A stretch of DNA of 64,000 nt from Sphingomonas lycopersici (GTDB lineage: Bacteria > Pseudomonadota > Alphaproteobacteria > Sphingomonadales > Sphingomonadaceae). Numbering within the stretch: position 1 is the first letter of the stretch; each line of letters begins with the position of its first letter. Both the position numbers and the translations under genes were made by a program. The notes beneath the pieces were generated by a model. It had not been told where the DNA came from. It ran no database searches and worked only from the letters and a program-made list of their open reading frames with translations. Location of the stretch: contig NZ_JANFAU010000007.1 in the NCBI RefSeq assembly GCF_026130605.1, forward strand, positions 62,001 to 126,000, written 5' to 3'. Positions 17,957 through 29,533 of the stretch are shown in pieces.

Positions 17957-18208
17957 TCAGCCCGCGTGCTCGGCGAGCACGGTCAGCCCCTTGGCATTGA
18001 CCTCGGCGAAGCCGCCGCGGATCGCGATCGCCTCGGGCTGGCCGCCGGCGGTGCGCTGGACGAGCAATTCGCCGTCGCGGATCGTCGACATCAGCGGGGC
18101 GTGTCCCTCGAGCACCGCGAAATCGCCCTCCGAACCGGGAACGGTGACCATATGCACCGCCTCGGACCGGATCAACCGTTCGGGGGTGACGAGTTCGAAA
18201 TGCAGCAT
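17957..18208 (-). CDS. atpC: F1 ATP synthase epsilon subunit, short form
   Basis: A protein of 83 aa from [18 protein letters not shown], the beta-sandwich domain of epsilon ([19 protein letters not shown]). E. coli AtpC is about 139 aa; the C-terminal helical hairpin that inhibits ATP hydrolysis is absent here. Short epsilon is seen in several alphaproteobacteria, where a separate zeta-type inhibitor can take over; no such gene is in this window. Last gene of the operon atpH-A-G-D-C, followed by a terminator hairpin. Confidence 0.92.
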   Translation of the reverse strand: MLHFELVTPERLIRSEAVHMVTVPGSEGDFAVLEGHAPLMSTIRDGELLVQRTAGGQPEAIAIRGGFAEVNAKGLTVLAEHAG

Positions 18209-18253
18209 CACAAATCTCCGCCCCTCCCCCGCGGGGGAGGGGAGCATTTCCCG

Positions 18254-19747
<1,494 letters not shown>

Positions 19748-20626
19748 TTAGAGCGCTTCCGCGCCGGAGATGATTTCCACCAGCTCGGTCGTGATCGCGG
19801 CCTGGCGGGTGCGGTTATACTGGATCGTGAGGCGATTGATCATGTCGCCGGCGTTGCGCGTCGCATTGTCCATCGCGGTCATGCGGCTGCCCTGTTCCGA
19901 CGCGGCGTTTTCGAGCAGCGCGCGGAAGATCTGCACCGCGACGTTGCGCGGCAGCAGATCGGCGAGGATCGATTCCTCGTCGGGCTCGTAGGTCACCGCC
20001 GCGCCGCCGTCATTGGCGGTCTCGACGCTGGTCGGCACCGCGACCGGGATGATCTGCTGCCCGACCGGCTCCTGCACCAGCGCCGACTGGAACTTGGCGT
20101 AGAACAGATGCGCGATATCGAACTCGCCTGCCTCGTAGCGGCGGATGAGATCGCTGGCGATCGCCTGCGCATCGTCGAACGCGACCGTCTTGATCGCGCT
20201 CATGTCATGATCGGCGGCGATGCCGTTGGGGAAGAAGCGCCTGAGCACGCGCCCCTTCTTGCCCGCGATATAGAAACGCACGGTCTTGCCCGCGGCTTCC
20301 AGCTCGGCGGCCTTGCGGCGCGCGGCGCGGACGATGTTGGTGTTGAACGCGCCGGCGAGGCCACGCTCCGAGGTCGCGACGACCAGGAGGTGGACCTGAT
20401 CCTTGCCGGTGCCGGCGAGCAGCTTGGGCGAGCTTTCGCTCACCGTCACCTTGCTTGCCAGGCTCGCCATCACCGCCTCCAGCCGCTCGGCATAGGGGCG
20501 GCCCTGAACGGCAGCCTCCTGCGCACGGCGCAGCTTGGCGGCGGCGACCATCTTCATCGCCTTGGTGATCTTCTGCGTCGACTTCACCGAGCCGATGCGG
20601 ATCTTGAGGGCCTTTAGAGAAGCCAT
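19748..20626 (-). CDS. atpG: F1 ATP synthase gamma subunit
   Basis: A protein of 292 aa. N-terminal [20 protein letters not shown] and C-terminal [20 protein letters not shown] plus [19 protein letters not shown] are the two coiled-coil helices of the rotor shaft. Positioned between atpA and atpD as in all operons of this type. Confidence 0.96.
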   Translation of the reverse strand: MASLKALKIRIGSVKSTQKITKAMKMVAAAKLRRAQEAAVQGRPYAERLEAVMASLASKVTVSESSPKLLAGTGKDQVHLLVVATSERGLAGAFNTNIVRAARRKAAELEAAGKTVRFYIAGKKGRVLRRFFPNGIAADHDMSAIKTVAFDDAQAIASDLIRRYEAGEFDIAHLFYAKFQSALVQEPVGQQIIPVAVPTSVETANDGGAAVTYEPDEESILADLLPRNVAVQIFRALLENAASEQGSRMTAMDNATRNAGDMINRLTIQYNRTRQAAITTELVEIISGAEAL

Positions 20627-20674
20627 TTCAATCCTTCATGTGTTCCCGCGCGGGGCGGGAGCCCATCGATCGGG

Positions 20675-22204
<1,530 letters not shown>

Positions 22205-22209
22205 TTACG

Positions 22210-22779
22210 TCAGCCTTTCATCGCGCTGGCGAGCGCATTCAAACGGGTGCGGATCGACGAATCGATCATCTGGGAACCGATGCGGACGACAAGCCCGCCG
22301 AGCAGCGCCGGATCGACGGCCAGTTCGACCGAAACCTCGCGGCCGATTCGCTGGCGCAGCTGCTGCTTCAATTCGGCGACCTGATCGTCGGCGAGCGGAT
22401 GGGCGCTGGTCACCTCGGCGGTGACTTCGCCCCGGTGGCGCGCGGCGAGCGCACGGAACGCGCGGATGATCGCCGGCAGCTCGGCGAGGCGGCGATTGTG
22501 CGCCAGCACGCCGAGGAAATTCTTGGTCGTCGGGTCGACCCCCAGCTCGCCCGCGGTGGCGAGCACCGCCTTGGAGGCGGCATCGCGCGCGACGACCGGC
22601 GAGGTGGTCAGCGCCTTGAAATCATCCGACTGATCGAGCGCGGCGCGCACCTTGCCGAGGCTCGCCTCGACGGTTTCGATCGTCTTGGCGTCGGCCGCCA
22701 GTTCGAACAGCGCGGTCGCATAACGTCCGCCCAGGCTCGCCTGGATGCTGCCACCTTGAATACCGCTGGAACTATCCAC
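22210..22779 (-). CDS. atpH: F1 ATP synthase delta subunit
   Basis: A protein of 189 aa from a GTG at 22779, chosen because AGGAAAG lies about 10 bases upstream and because the conserved part begins soon after (SIQASLGGRYATALFELA). Conserved C-terminal segment ELKQQLRQRIGREVSVELAVDPALLGGLVVRIGSQ begins the delta/OSCP tail. An ATG at 22875 would add 32 low-complexity residues. First gene of the F1 operon; the F0 genes are not here, consistent with the split atp loci of alphaproteobacteria. Confidence 0.92.
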   Translation of the reverse strand: MDSSSGIQGGSIQASLGGRYATALFELAADAKTIETVEASLGKVRAALDQSDDFKALTTSPVVARDAASKAVLATAGELGVDPTTKNFLGVLAHNRRLAELPAIIRAFRALAARHRGEVTAEVTSAHPLADDQVAELKQQLRQRIGREVSVELAVDPALLGGLVVRIGSQMIDSSIRTRLNALASAMKG

Positions 22780-22844
22780 GCGATTCGCTTTCCTCGTCGT
22801 CGACACGGGTTGCCCCGAGCGAACGGATGGCGCGGTTGCCGCAC

Positions 22845-22875
22845 CTATACGCTTGGGTTGCGGCGCGCGTAGCAA
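22845..22875 (-). promoter_or_regulatory. Possible promoter of the atp operon
   Basis: On the minus strand TTGCTA (22875-22870) and GTATAG (22850-22845) are separated by 19 bases, about 65 bases before the atpH GTG. The spacing is long and the match is weak, so this is tentative. Confidence 0.3.
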
Positions 22876-22923
22876 AGGGGGTGCGGCGATGCAATCCTTG
22901 CGTCAAATCCTTTGCCGGCTGCG

Positions 22924-23703
22924 TTATTGCGCACGACCGCGTGCCTGCACCGCCGCACGTCGCGCTTCGACCGCCTCCGGGGTCACTCGCGCATTGGCCG
23001 CGGAAGAGATGCGATGCTCCAGCGCCAGCGCCTCCCCCATCGCCAGCGCAAAGCCCTGGTCGATCAGCCTCTTATAGTCGGCGATGAAGTCGGCATCGGC
23101 GCTGGCGATATCGGCGGCAAGCCGTTGCGCGGCGGGGAGCAGCTCGGCGGCGGGGACGGTGCGGTTGACGAGGCCCCAGCGCTCGGCGGTCGCGGCGTCG
23201 ATGAAATTGCCGCTCAGCGAGAGTTCCTTCGCGCGCGCGAGTCCAATCAGTCGCGAGAGCTTCTGGCTGAGCCCCCAGCCGGGCATCACCCCGACCCGGG
23301 CGTGGGTATCGGCGAATCGCGCGTTTTCGCTCGCGATCACTATGTCGCAGGCCAGCGCCAGTTCGAATCCCCCGGTGATGGCGACGCCGTTGATCGCGCC
23401 GATCACCGGCTTGCGGCACGATTCGATCGCCCTGACCGGATTGTCGCTGGCGTCGGTGGCATTGGCCGCGCCGAGAGCGCCCGCGGTGGCGCCGAGTTCC
23501 TTGAGATCGAGCCCGGCGGTGAAGGCGCGCGTCCCCGCGCCGGTCAGCACGATCGCGCGCACATCGGGGTCGGCGTCGATTCGCCGCATCGCATCGTGCA
23601 GCGCGCGGCGCAGCGCGAGCGACAGCGCGTTCATCGCCTCGGGGCGGTTGAGCGTCACGGTGGCGACCCCCGCGGCGATGTCGACCAGGACGAGATCGGT
23701 GAT
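22924..23703 (-). CDS. Enoyl-CoA hydratase/isomerase family protein with apparent ATC start
   Basis: Crotonase-fold protein. ATVTLNRPEAMNALSLALR, GTRAFTAGLDLKELGA (first oxyanion-hole loop) and NGVAITGGFELALACD (second oxyanion loop) identify it; the glutamate positions of true hydratases are only partly kept, so the reaction is uncertain. The expected N-terminus T-D-L-V-L-V-D is preceded by ATC at 23703 where ATG would be expected, and AGGAGG lies exactly 6 bases upstream. No in-frame ATG is near; the nearest usual start is GTG at 23766 with no clear ribosome-binding site, giving 280 aa. From ATC the length is 259 aa, normal for the family. Divergent to ada. Confidence 0.82.
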   Translation of the reverse strand: MTDLVLVDIAAGVATVTLNRPEAMNALSLALRRALHDAMRRIDADPDVRAIVLTGAGTRAFTAGLDLKELGATAGALGAANATDASDNPVRAIESCRKPVIGAINGVAITGGFELALACDIVIASENARFADTHARVGVMPGWGLSQKLSRLIGLARAKELSLSGNFIDAATAERWGLVNRTVPAAELLPAAQRLAADIASADADFIADYKRLIDQGFALAMGEALALEHRISSAANARVTPEAVEARRAAVQARGRAQ

Positions 23704-23784
23704 GGCGGGCCTCCTCTTGCTATCGATCGCTTTGATCGCAAGCGACGGGATGCCCGCGACGGTCACTGCGCCTACATCAAGCCC

Positions 23785-24813
23785 ATGACCGACGCCATCG
23801 ACACCGCCGCGGCCTGGGCCGCCTTCGAAAGCCGGGATCGCAACGCCGACGGGCGCTTCGTCGTCGCGGTGCGCACCACCGGCATCTATTGCAAGCCGAG
23901 CTGCCCCGCGCGCCACCCCAGGCGCGAGAATGTCAGCTTCTTCGCCGATGGCGCGGCCGCCGCGCAGGCCGGCTATCGCGCCTGCCTGCGCTGCAAGCCC
24001 GACGAAGTGGGGCGCGATCGCATCGCGGTGGCCGAGGCGGTCGCCGCGATCGAGACCGCCGAGGAGGCGATCCCGCTCGACGAGCTCGCCGCTCGCGTCG
24101 GCTATGCCCCGCATCATTTCCACCGCCTGTTCAAGCGCGCCACCGGGGTGACCCCGGCGGCCTATGCGCGCGGGCTCAAGGCGCGCCGCGCGGCCGAGGC
24201 ATTGAGCGACGAGGACCGGGTGACCCCGGCGATCTACGAAGCGGGCTATTCCGGCCCGAGCCGTTTCTACGCGCACGGTGCCAAGCGGCTCGGCATGTCG
24301 CCCGGCGCCTGGGTGCGCGGCGGGGCGGGGGTGACGATCCGCTGGACGATCGCGTCGACCAGCCTCGGCCCGCTGCTCGTCGCGGCGACCGACAAGGGGC
24401 TGTGTCGCGTCTCGTTCGACGAGGATGCGCTGGCGCTCGCCCGGCGTTTCCCGCGCGCGACGATCGAGCCGGGCGGCGCGGCGCTCGCTGCGCTCGCGGC
24501 GAAGGTGGTCGCGGCGGTCGAATCGCCCGAGCGCGATCACGACCTGCCGCTCGACGTGCGCGGCACCGCGTTCCAGGAGGCGATCTGGCAGGCCCTGCGC
24601 GCGATCCCCGCGGGCGAGACGCGCTCTTACGCCGAGCTGGCGGCGATCGCCGGCAGCCCCGGCGCGGTCCGCGCGGCGGGGAGCGCCTGCGGTGCCAATC
24701 CGGTCGCGGTGGTGATCCCGTGCCACCGCGCGCAGCGCACCGACGGCAGCGCGGGGGGCTATGCCTATGGCCTCGAACGCAAGCGCGTGCTCCAGACGCG
24801 GGAGCGTGGTTAG
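23785..24813 (+). CDS. ada: Ada bifunctional regulator / O6-methylguanine-DNA methyltransferase
   Basis: A protein of 342 aa with the three Ada parts. The N-terminal zinc domain has C36, C40, C67 and C70 (IYCKPSCPARHP, ACLRCKP), with C36 the expected methylphosphotriester acceptor. The AraC-type helix-turn-helix spans roughly residues 95-175 (LDELAARVGYAPHHFHRLFK). The C-terminal methyltransferase ends with VVIPCHRAQRTDGSAGGYAY, where C313 is the alkyl acceptor. It repairs alkylated DNA and, when methylated, activates its own regulon. No alkA or alkB is nearby. Confidence 0.95.
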   Translation: MTDAIDTAAAWAAFESRDRNADGRFVVAVRTTGIYCKPSCPARHPRRENVSFFADGAAAAQAGYRACLRCKPDEVGRDRIAVAEAVAAIETAEEAIPLDELAARVGYAPHHFHRLFKRATGVTPAAYARGLKARRAAEALSDEDRVTPAIYEAGYSGPSRFYAHGAKRLGMSPGAWVRGGAGVTIRWTIASTSLGPLLVAATDKGLCRVSFDEDALALARRFPRATIEPGGAALAALAAKVVAAVESPERDHDLPLDVRGTAFQEAIWQALRAIPAGETRSYAELAAIAGSPGAVRAAGSACGANPVAVVIPCHRAQRTDGSAGGYAYGLERKRVLQTRERG

Positions 24814-24870
24814 GCAAATCTAAAGCCTTCGCGCCTAGCTCATTCGTCCGATGATGGGGGACGAGTGAGT

Positions 24871-26385
24871 ATGAGTGCGTTCGGGCGTCGCAACGGGATC
24901 GGCAGTGGCGCGGCCAGAGGCGCATTCGGCGTGGCGCGGCCGATGCAGAGCGGCGGTCGCGCGGCACGGCCCGAGGGCGGCGAGCAATTCCCGCCGATCG
25001 ACACGATTCCCTTCCCGATCGAGGAGGACCCCGGGCTCCCCGCGTCGCAGATCGACGCGATGCAGCGGCTGCAGGAGCGCCAGAACGCCAGCGGCGACGC
25101 CGGATCGAGCAAGGTCGACGGCTTCGAGGCGTCGATCCACAAGATCAAGGAGCAGGTGCTGCCGCGCCTGCTCGAGCGCGTCGATCCCGAGGCGGCGGCG
25201 ACCCTGGGCAAGGACGAGCTGGCCGAGGAATTCCGCCCGATCATCGGCGAGGTGCTCGCCGAGCTCAAGCTGACGCTTAACCGCCGCGAGCAATTCGCGC
25301 TCGAAAAGGTGCTGGTCGACGAATTGCTCGGGCTCGGCCCGCTCGAGGAATTGCTCGCCGATCCCGACGTGTCGGACATCATGGTCAACGGCCCCGAGCA
25401 GACCTTCGTCGAGCGCAAGGGCAAGCTCGAACTGGCCAAGATCCAGTTCCGCGACGAGGCGCATCTGTTCCAGATCGCGCAGCGCATCTGCAATTCGGTC
25501 GGCCGCCGCGTCGACCAGACCACCCCGCTCGCCGACGCGCGGCTCAAGGACGGCAGCCGCGTCAACGTGATCGTGCCTCCGCTCAGCTTGCGCGGCACCG
25601 CGATCTCGATCCGTAAGTTCAGCGCCAAGCCGATCACGCTCGATATGATGGCCGGGTTCGGCTCGATGTCGGTGAAGATGGCGACCGCGCTCAAGATCGC
25701 CGGGGCGTGCCGCTTCAACATCGTCATCTCGGGCGGCACCGGCTCGGGCAAGACGACGATGCTCAACGCGCTGTCGAAGATGATCGACCCCGGCGAGCGC
25801 GTGCTGACGATCGAGGACGCCGCCGAGCTCCGGCTCCAGCAGCCGCACTGGCTGCCGCTCGAAACCCGCCCCGCCAATCTCGAGGGGCAGGGTGAGATCT
25901 CGATCCGCGATCTGGTCAAGAACGCGCTGCGTATGCGCCCGGATCGCATCATCCTGGGCGAAATCCGCGGCGCGGAATGTTTCGACATGCTCGCCGCGAT
26001 GAACACCGGTCACGACGGTTCGATGTGTACGCTCCACTCCAACTCCCCGCGCGAGGCGCTGGCGCGTATGGAGAATATGGTGATGATGTCGGACATCAAG
26101 GTGCCCAAGGAAGCGATCAGCCGGCAGATCGCGGATTCGGTCGATATGATCATCCAGGTCAAGCGCCTGCGCGACGGCTCGCGCCGCGTGACCAACGTCA
26201 CCGAGGTGATCGGGATGGAAGGTCCGGTGATCGTGACGCAGGAATTGTTCAAATTCGAATATCTCGACGAGACCGCGGACGGCCGCATCCTCGGCGAATA
26301 TCGCTCGATGGGGTTGCGTCCCTATACGATCGACAAAGCCAAGCAGTTCGGCTTCGATCAGGCGTTTCTGGAATCCTGCCTGTAA
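24871..26385 (+). CDS. cpaF: CpaF/TadA-family secretion ATPase
   Basis: A protein of 504 aa from ATG 24871 (a GTG at 24865 adds two residues). The conserved order is DELLGLGPLEELLADPDVSD, VNGPEQTFVERKGK, Walker A ISGGTGSGKTTMLNAL, the Asp box RVLTIEDAAELRLQQPH, Walker B RPDRIILGEIRGAE and the His box TGHDGSMCTLHSNS. These mark the CpaF group that powers Flp/Tad pilus assembly. No other cpa/tad gene is in the window, so it is a lone copy here. Confidence 0.9.
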   Translation: MSAFGRRNGIGSGAARGAFGVARPMQSGGRAARPEGGEQFPPIDTIPFPIEEDPGLPASQIDAMQRLQERQNASGDAGSSKVDGFEASIHKIKEQVLPRLLERVDPEAAATLGKDELAEEFRPIIGEVLAELKLTLNRREQFALEKVLVDELLGLGPLEELLADPDVSDIMVNGPEQTFVERKGKLELAKIQFRDEAHLFQIAQRICNSVGRRVDQTTPLADARLKDGSRVNVIVPPLSLRGTAISIRKFSAKPITLDMMAGFGSMSVKMATALKIAGACRFNIVISGGTGSGKTTMLNALSKMIDPGERVLTIEDAAELRLQQPHWLPLETRPANLEGQGEISIRDLVKNALRMRPDRIILGEIRGAECFDMLAAMNTGHDGSMCTLHSNSPREALARMENMVMMSDIKVPKEAISRQIADSVDMIIQVKRLRDGSRRVTNVTEVIGMEGPVIVTQELFKFEYLDETADGRILGEYRSMGLRPYTIDKAKQFGFDQAFLESCL

Positions 26386-26416
26386 GCTGAGCGGGTTTAT
26401 CGCGCACAGCCTCTCG

Positions 26417-26498
26417 ACGTTCGGGCCGAGCCTGTCGAAGCCCTGCACTTTTCTTCTCATGAAGACAGCCAGCCCTTCGACAAGCTCAGGGCGAACGG
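26417..26498. repeat. Palindromic repeat A4
   Basis: Arms GAGCCTGTCGAAGCCC and CCCTTCGACAAGCTCAGG around a TTTTCTTCTCATGAAGA centre. Lies between cpaF and the PDZ aspartic protease gene. Confidence 0.85.
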
Positions 26499-26566
26499 GA
26501 GAGCGAAGCCACTCGCTCCAGCGACAAACGGTGGCATTTCGTCGTTGAGACGTGCATGGCGACGCT

Positions 26567-27760
26567 ATGGCGCTCGCCCTGTTCTTCCCGTTGCTTGCCG
26601 CGATCCAGGCACCGCTCGCCACCGCATTGCCGCCGGTCGCGCATGCGCCGGGGGCGGGGCGGCTCGCGCCCGATACCGAGGCGCGCTGGGTGCCGTTCGA
26701 TCTGACGCCGGGGAACCAGATCCGTTTCGACATGACGGTCGACGGCCGCGCGGTGACCGCGATCCTCGATACCGGGGTGAGCTATTCGGTGCTCGCGCGG
26801 CGCTATGCCGACGCCACCAAGCTCGCGGTGACCGCCGGCGGCAGCGCCACCGCGATCGGCGGCGCGGTCGATATCGGCTGGGTCGCGACGCGCGAGATGC
26901 GGCTCGGCGGGCTGACGCGCATCGGCGGGGGGCTCACCGTCGCCGATCTGCCCGCGATCGCCACCGGCAGCGCCAGGCCGGTCGACCTGCTCGTCGGGCG
27001 CGATCTGATCGGCGATTATGCGCTCGACATCGATTATGCTGCGCGGCGCTTCCGCTTGCTGCGCTCGGGGCGGATGCCGTTCCGCGGGCAGGTCGCGCCG
27101 CTCGCCATCGCGCGCGACAAGCGCGTCTATATCGGCGAGGTGGCGCTGGGCGCGGCCGAGCTCAAGCCGATGGTGGTCGACACCGGCGACGGTTCGTCGA
27201 TCACCGTCACCGCGGAGGGCTGGCGCGAGGCGAAGCTCGCCGGGGTGCGCACCACCTCCGCGATCTCGTTCGGGCTCGCCGGGCCGGTGGTCAGCACGAT
27301 CGGCATCGTGCCGATGCTGCGGATGGGGCAGCTCGTCGCGCGCAACGTCGAGGTGCGGGTCGAGCCGGTCGGCGGCTTTTCCGAGACGATCGGCGCGGCG
27401 GGGCGCGTCGGCTCGGGTTTCTTGCAGAATTACCGCGTGCTGCTCGATCCCGGCGCGGGGCGGATGGTGCTCTCCGCCGGCGAGGACGCGGACGAGCCGC
27501 CGCTGCGCTCGACCAGCGGGCTGCTCGTCGGGGTCGAGCCCGATCGGCTGCGGGTGCTGCATGTCATGCGTGGCGGCCCGGCGGCGGCGGCCGGCTGGCG
27601 CGAGGGCGATATGATCTGCGCGATCGACGGCGCCCCGGTGCCGCGCGACTATGCCACCAGCCCGCTCGCGCATTGGTCCGCCGATACGCCGGGGCGGACG
27701 GTGGCGCTCGGCATGTGCGACGGCACGACGCGGCGGCTGACGCTGGCGGATTTTTATTGA
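26567..27760 (+). CDS. Exported retropepsin-like aspartic protease with C-terminal PDZ domain
   Basis: A protein of 397 aa from ATG 26567, which gives a signal peptide (MALALFFPLLAAIQAPLATA). One DTG motif, AILDTGVSYSVLARRYAD, is followed by LLVGRDLIGDYALDIDY. A second lobe has MVVDTGDGSSITVT, then GSGFLQNYRVLLDP. The C-terminus (LRVLHVMRGGPAAAAGWREG, DMICAIDGAPV) is a PDZ-like domain. This layout fits two-lobed periplasmic aspartic proteases whose PDZ domain may recruit substrates. GTG at 26552 is an alternative start. It stands alone between two palindromic repeats. Confidence 0.8.
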   Translation: MALALFFPLLAAIQAPLATALPPVAHAPGAGRLAPDTEARWVPFDLTPGNQIRFDMTVDGRAVTAILDTGVSYSVLARRYADATKLAVTAGGSATAIGGAVDIGWVATREMRLGGLTRIGGGLTVADLPAIATGSARPVDLLVGRDLIGDYALDIDYAARRFRLLRSGRMPFRGQVAPLAIARDKRVYIGEVALGAAELKPMVVDTGDGSSITVTAEGWREAKLAGVRTTSAISFGLAGPVVSTIGIVPMLRMGQLVARNVEVRVEPVGGFSETIGAAGRVGSGFLQNYRVLLDPGAGRMVLSAGEDADEPPLRSTSGLLVGVEPDRLRVLHVMRGGPAAAAGWREGDMICAIDGAPVPRDYATSPLAHWSADTPGRTVALGMCDGTTRRLTLADFY

Positions 27761-27792
27761 GCCGGCAGGAATTTAAGTAGGATTACCTGTCC

Positions 27793-27869
27793 CCGTTCGG
27801 GCCGAGCTTGCCGAAGCCTGCTTTTCTTCGCCAAGCAGTATAGCCCTTCGACAAGCTCAGGGCGAACGG
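27793..27869. repeat. Palindromic repeat A5
   Basis: Arms GAGCTTGCCGAAGCC and CCCTTCGACAAGCTCAGG. Lies between the convergent PDZ protease and phaR genes. Confidence 0.85.
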
Positions 27870-27884
27870 GTGGCGGAGGTCAGG

Positions 27885-28424
27885 TCACCCCAGCTTGTCG
27901 ACCTTGTCCTGCAGCCGCGCGAGCTCGGCCTTGAGCGCGGCGATCTCGTCGTCCTTCGCGCCCGCGGCATCGGCGCTACCCTTGGGCTTGAACGCGCTCG
28001 CCGCGGCCTCGAACATCGCCATGTTGCGCTTGGCCATTTCGGCGAACGGCGAATTGGCGAAGGCGCCCTCGACCGCCGATTTGAACTGCGCCTGGTTGCG
28101 GCGGAAGCTTTCCATCGACGCTTCGAGATAGGCGGGGACCATCGCCTGCATCGAATCGCCGTACATCGCGATCAGCTGGCGCAGGAAATTGACCGGGAGC
28201 ATCGTCTGCCCGCGGCTTTCCTCCTCCATGATGATCTGCGTCAGCACATTGTGCGTGATGTCTTCATCGGTCTTGGCGTCGACCACGCGGAATTCGCGGC
28301 CTTCGCGCGTCATCTGCGCGAGATGATCGAGCGTGATGTAGGACGAGCTTTCGGTATTATAGAGACGGCGGTTCGCATATTTCTTGATGATCACCGCGCC
28401 GTCGCCGGCATGCTGCTTCTTCAT
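27885..28424 (-). CDS. phaR: Polyhydroxyalkanoate synthesis repressor PhaR
   Basis: A protein of 179 aa from ATG 28424, preceded by GGGAG. The N-terminal domain VIIKKYANRRLYNTESSSYI and the following HNVLTQIIMEEESRGQTMLP are the PHB accumulation regulator signature. C-terminal AEMAKRNMAMFEAAASAF and a terminal coiled coil (DDEIAALKAELARLQDKVDK) follow. PhaR binds both DNA and PHA granules, repressing phasin and its own gene. It is divergent from the PhaC-like gene, with only 14 bp between the annotated starts. Confidence 0.93.
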   Translation of the reverse strand: MKKQHAGDGAVIIKKYANRRLYNTESSSYITLDHLAQMTREGREFRVVDAKTDEDITHNVLTQIIMEEESRGQTMLPVNFLRQLIAMYGDSMQAMVPAYLEASMESFRRNQAQFKSAVEGAFANSPFAEMAKRNMAMFEAAASAFKPKGSADAAGAKDDEIAALKAELARLQDKVDKLG

Positions 28425-28438
28425 CGAAAGCTCCCGCA

Positions 28439-29533
28439 ATGAGTGTTTACCGCGGTACAGCACAAACTTCCGCACCGCAACACGGCCCCCGGCCGCTGCC
28501 GCTGTTCCTCGATATGGTGCGCAGCGAAACCGCAGCATCGCCCGAGCGCCTGCCTGCCGTACTCGAAGGGTTGCGCCGCTATCAGGAAGCGCCGCGCGGC
28601 CGCGTGCGCCGCGCGATGCCGGCGCGCTTCCGCAAGCGCCGCGCGCGACTGCGCGATTATGGCGGGGAGGGGCCGCCGGTGGTCTTCGTCCCGTCGCTGA
28701 TCAACCCGCCGTTCGTGCTCGATCTCACCCCCGCCACCTCGCTGGTACGGTGGATCGCGGCGTCGGGGTTCCACGCCTGGCTGGTCGACTGGGGCGTCAC
28801 CGATCCGCGCGACCGCGACATGGACGTCGCCGCGCATGTCGAGCGCGTGCTCGAACCGTTGCTGGCGAAGCTGCCCGCGCCGCCGCTGCTTATCGGCTAT
28901 TGTCTCGGCGGAACGATGGCGCTCGCCGCGGCGAGCCGGATGAAGGTCGCCGGGCTGGCGACGATCGCCTCGCCGTGGCGCTTCGCCGGCTATGGCGCGG
29001 CGGCGCGCGATATCGCCGCCTTGTGGGAAAGCGCGCGGCCGACCTGCGACCAATTGGGTGTGGTGCCGATGGAAGTGCTGCAGACCGGCTTCTGGCGGCT
29101 CGATCCGGCGCGGACCGTCGCGAAATATGAGGCGTTCGCGAAACTGGAGGGCGATCGCGCCGCGATGTTCGTCGCGCTCGAGGATTGGGCCAATGCCGGC
29201 GAGCCGCTGACCTATGCCGCGGGCGCCGAATTGTTCGAGCGTTTCATCGGCGAGGATCTGCCGGGGCGCGGGCTGTGGCGTGTCGGCGGTGTGGCGGTCG
29301 GGCCCGAGCGGGTCGATTGCCCGTCGATCGATTATGTCTCGCTCTCCGACCGGATCGTCCCCGCCGCGACCGCCGCCGGGCTGGCGGCGCGGCGCGATCT
29401 CGGCGCGGGGCATGTCGGGATGATCGTCGGCGGCAGCGCGCGGCGGCAATTGTGGGAGCCGCTGAGGGACTGGCTTCACGGCGTCGCCGGGGGTAGGGAG
29501 CCGGGACAGTCCAAAGAGGAACATGCGCCATGA
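28439..29533 (+). CDS. phaC: PHA synthase-like alpha/beta hydrolase (class III PhaC-like)
   Basis: A protein of 364 aa. [16 protein letters not shown] is the lipase-like box with Cys155 as nucleophile, diagnostic of PHA synthases rather than esterases. SLSDRIVP supplies the Asp and [10 protein letters not shown] the His. Its size matches class III PhaC, which normally needs PhaE, but no phaE is next to it; the overlapping thiolase gene supports a PHA role. The start is uncertain: 28439 has no Shine-Dalgarno and an ATG at 28514 would leave an 89-bp regulatory gap to phaR. A depolymerase or other thioester hydrolase remains possible. Confidence 0.78.
   Translation: MSVYRGTAQTSAPQHGPRPLPLFLDMVRSETAASPERLPAVLEGLRRYQEAPRGRVRRAMPARFRKRRARLRDYGGEGPPVVFVPSLINPPFVLDLTPATSLVRWIAASGFHAWLVDWGVTDPRDRDMDVAAHVERVLEPLLAKLPAPPLLIGYCLGGTMALAAASRMKVAGLATIASPWRFAGYGAAARDIAALWESARPTCDQLGVVPMEVLQTGFWRLDPARTVAKYEAFAKLEGDRAAMFVALEDWANAGEPLTYAAGAELFERFIGEDLPGRGLWRVGGVAVGPERVDCPSIDYVSLSDRIVPAATAAGLAARRDLGAGHVGMIVGGSARRQLWEPLRDWLHGVAGGREPGQSKEEHAP
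28446..28464. promoter_or_regulatory. Imperfect palindrome between phaR and phaC-like gene
   Basis: TACCGCGGTA is a perfect 10-bp palindrome at 28448-28457 and is flanked by TGTT / CAGCA in an extended imperfect dyad. It lies 24 bases upstream of the phaR start, a plausible place for PhaR autoregulation. It falls within the annotated phaC-like start region, which supports the later start. Confidence 0.35.
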
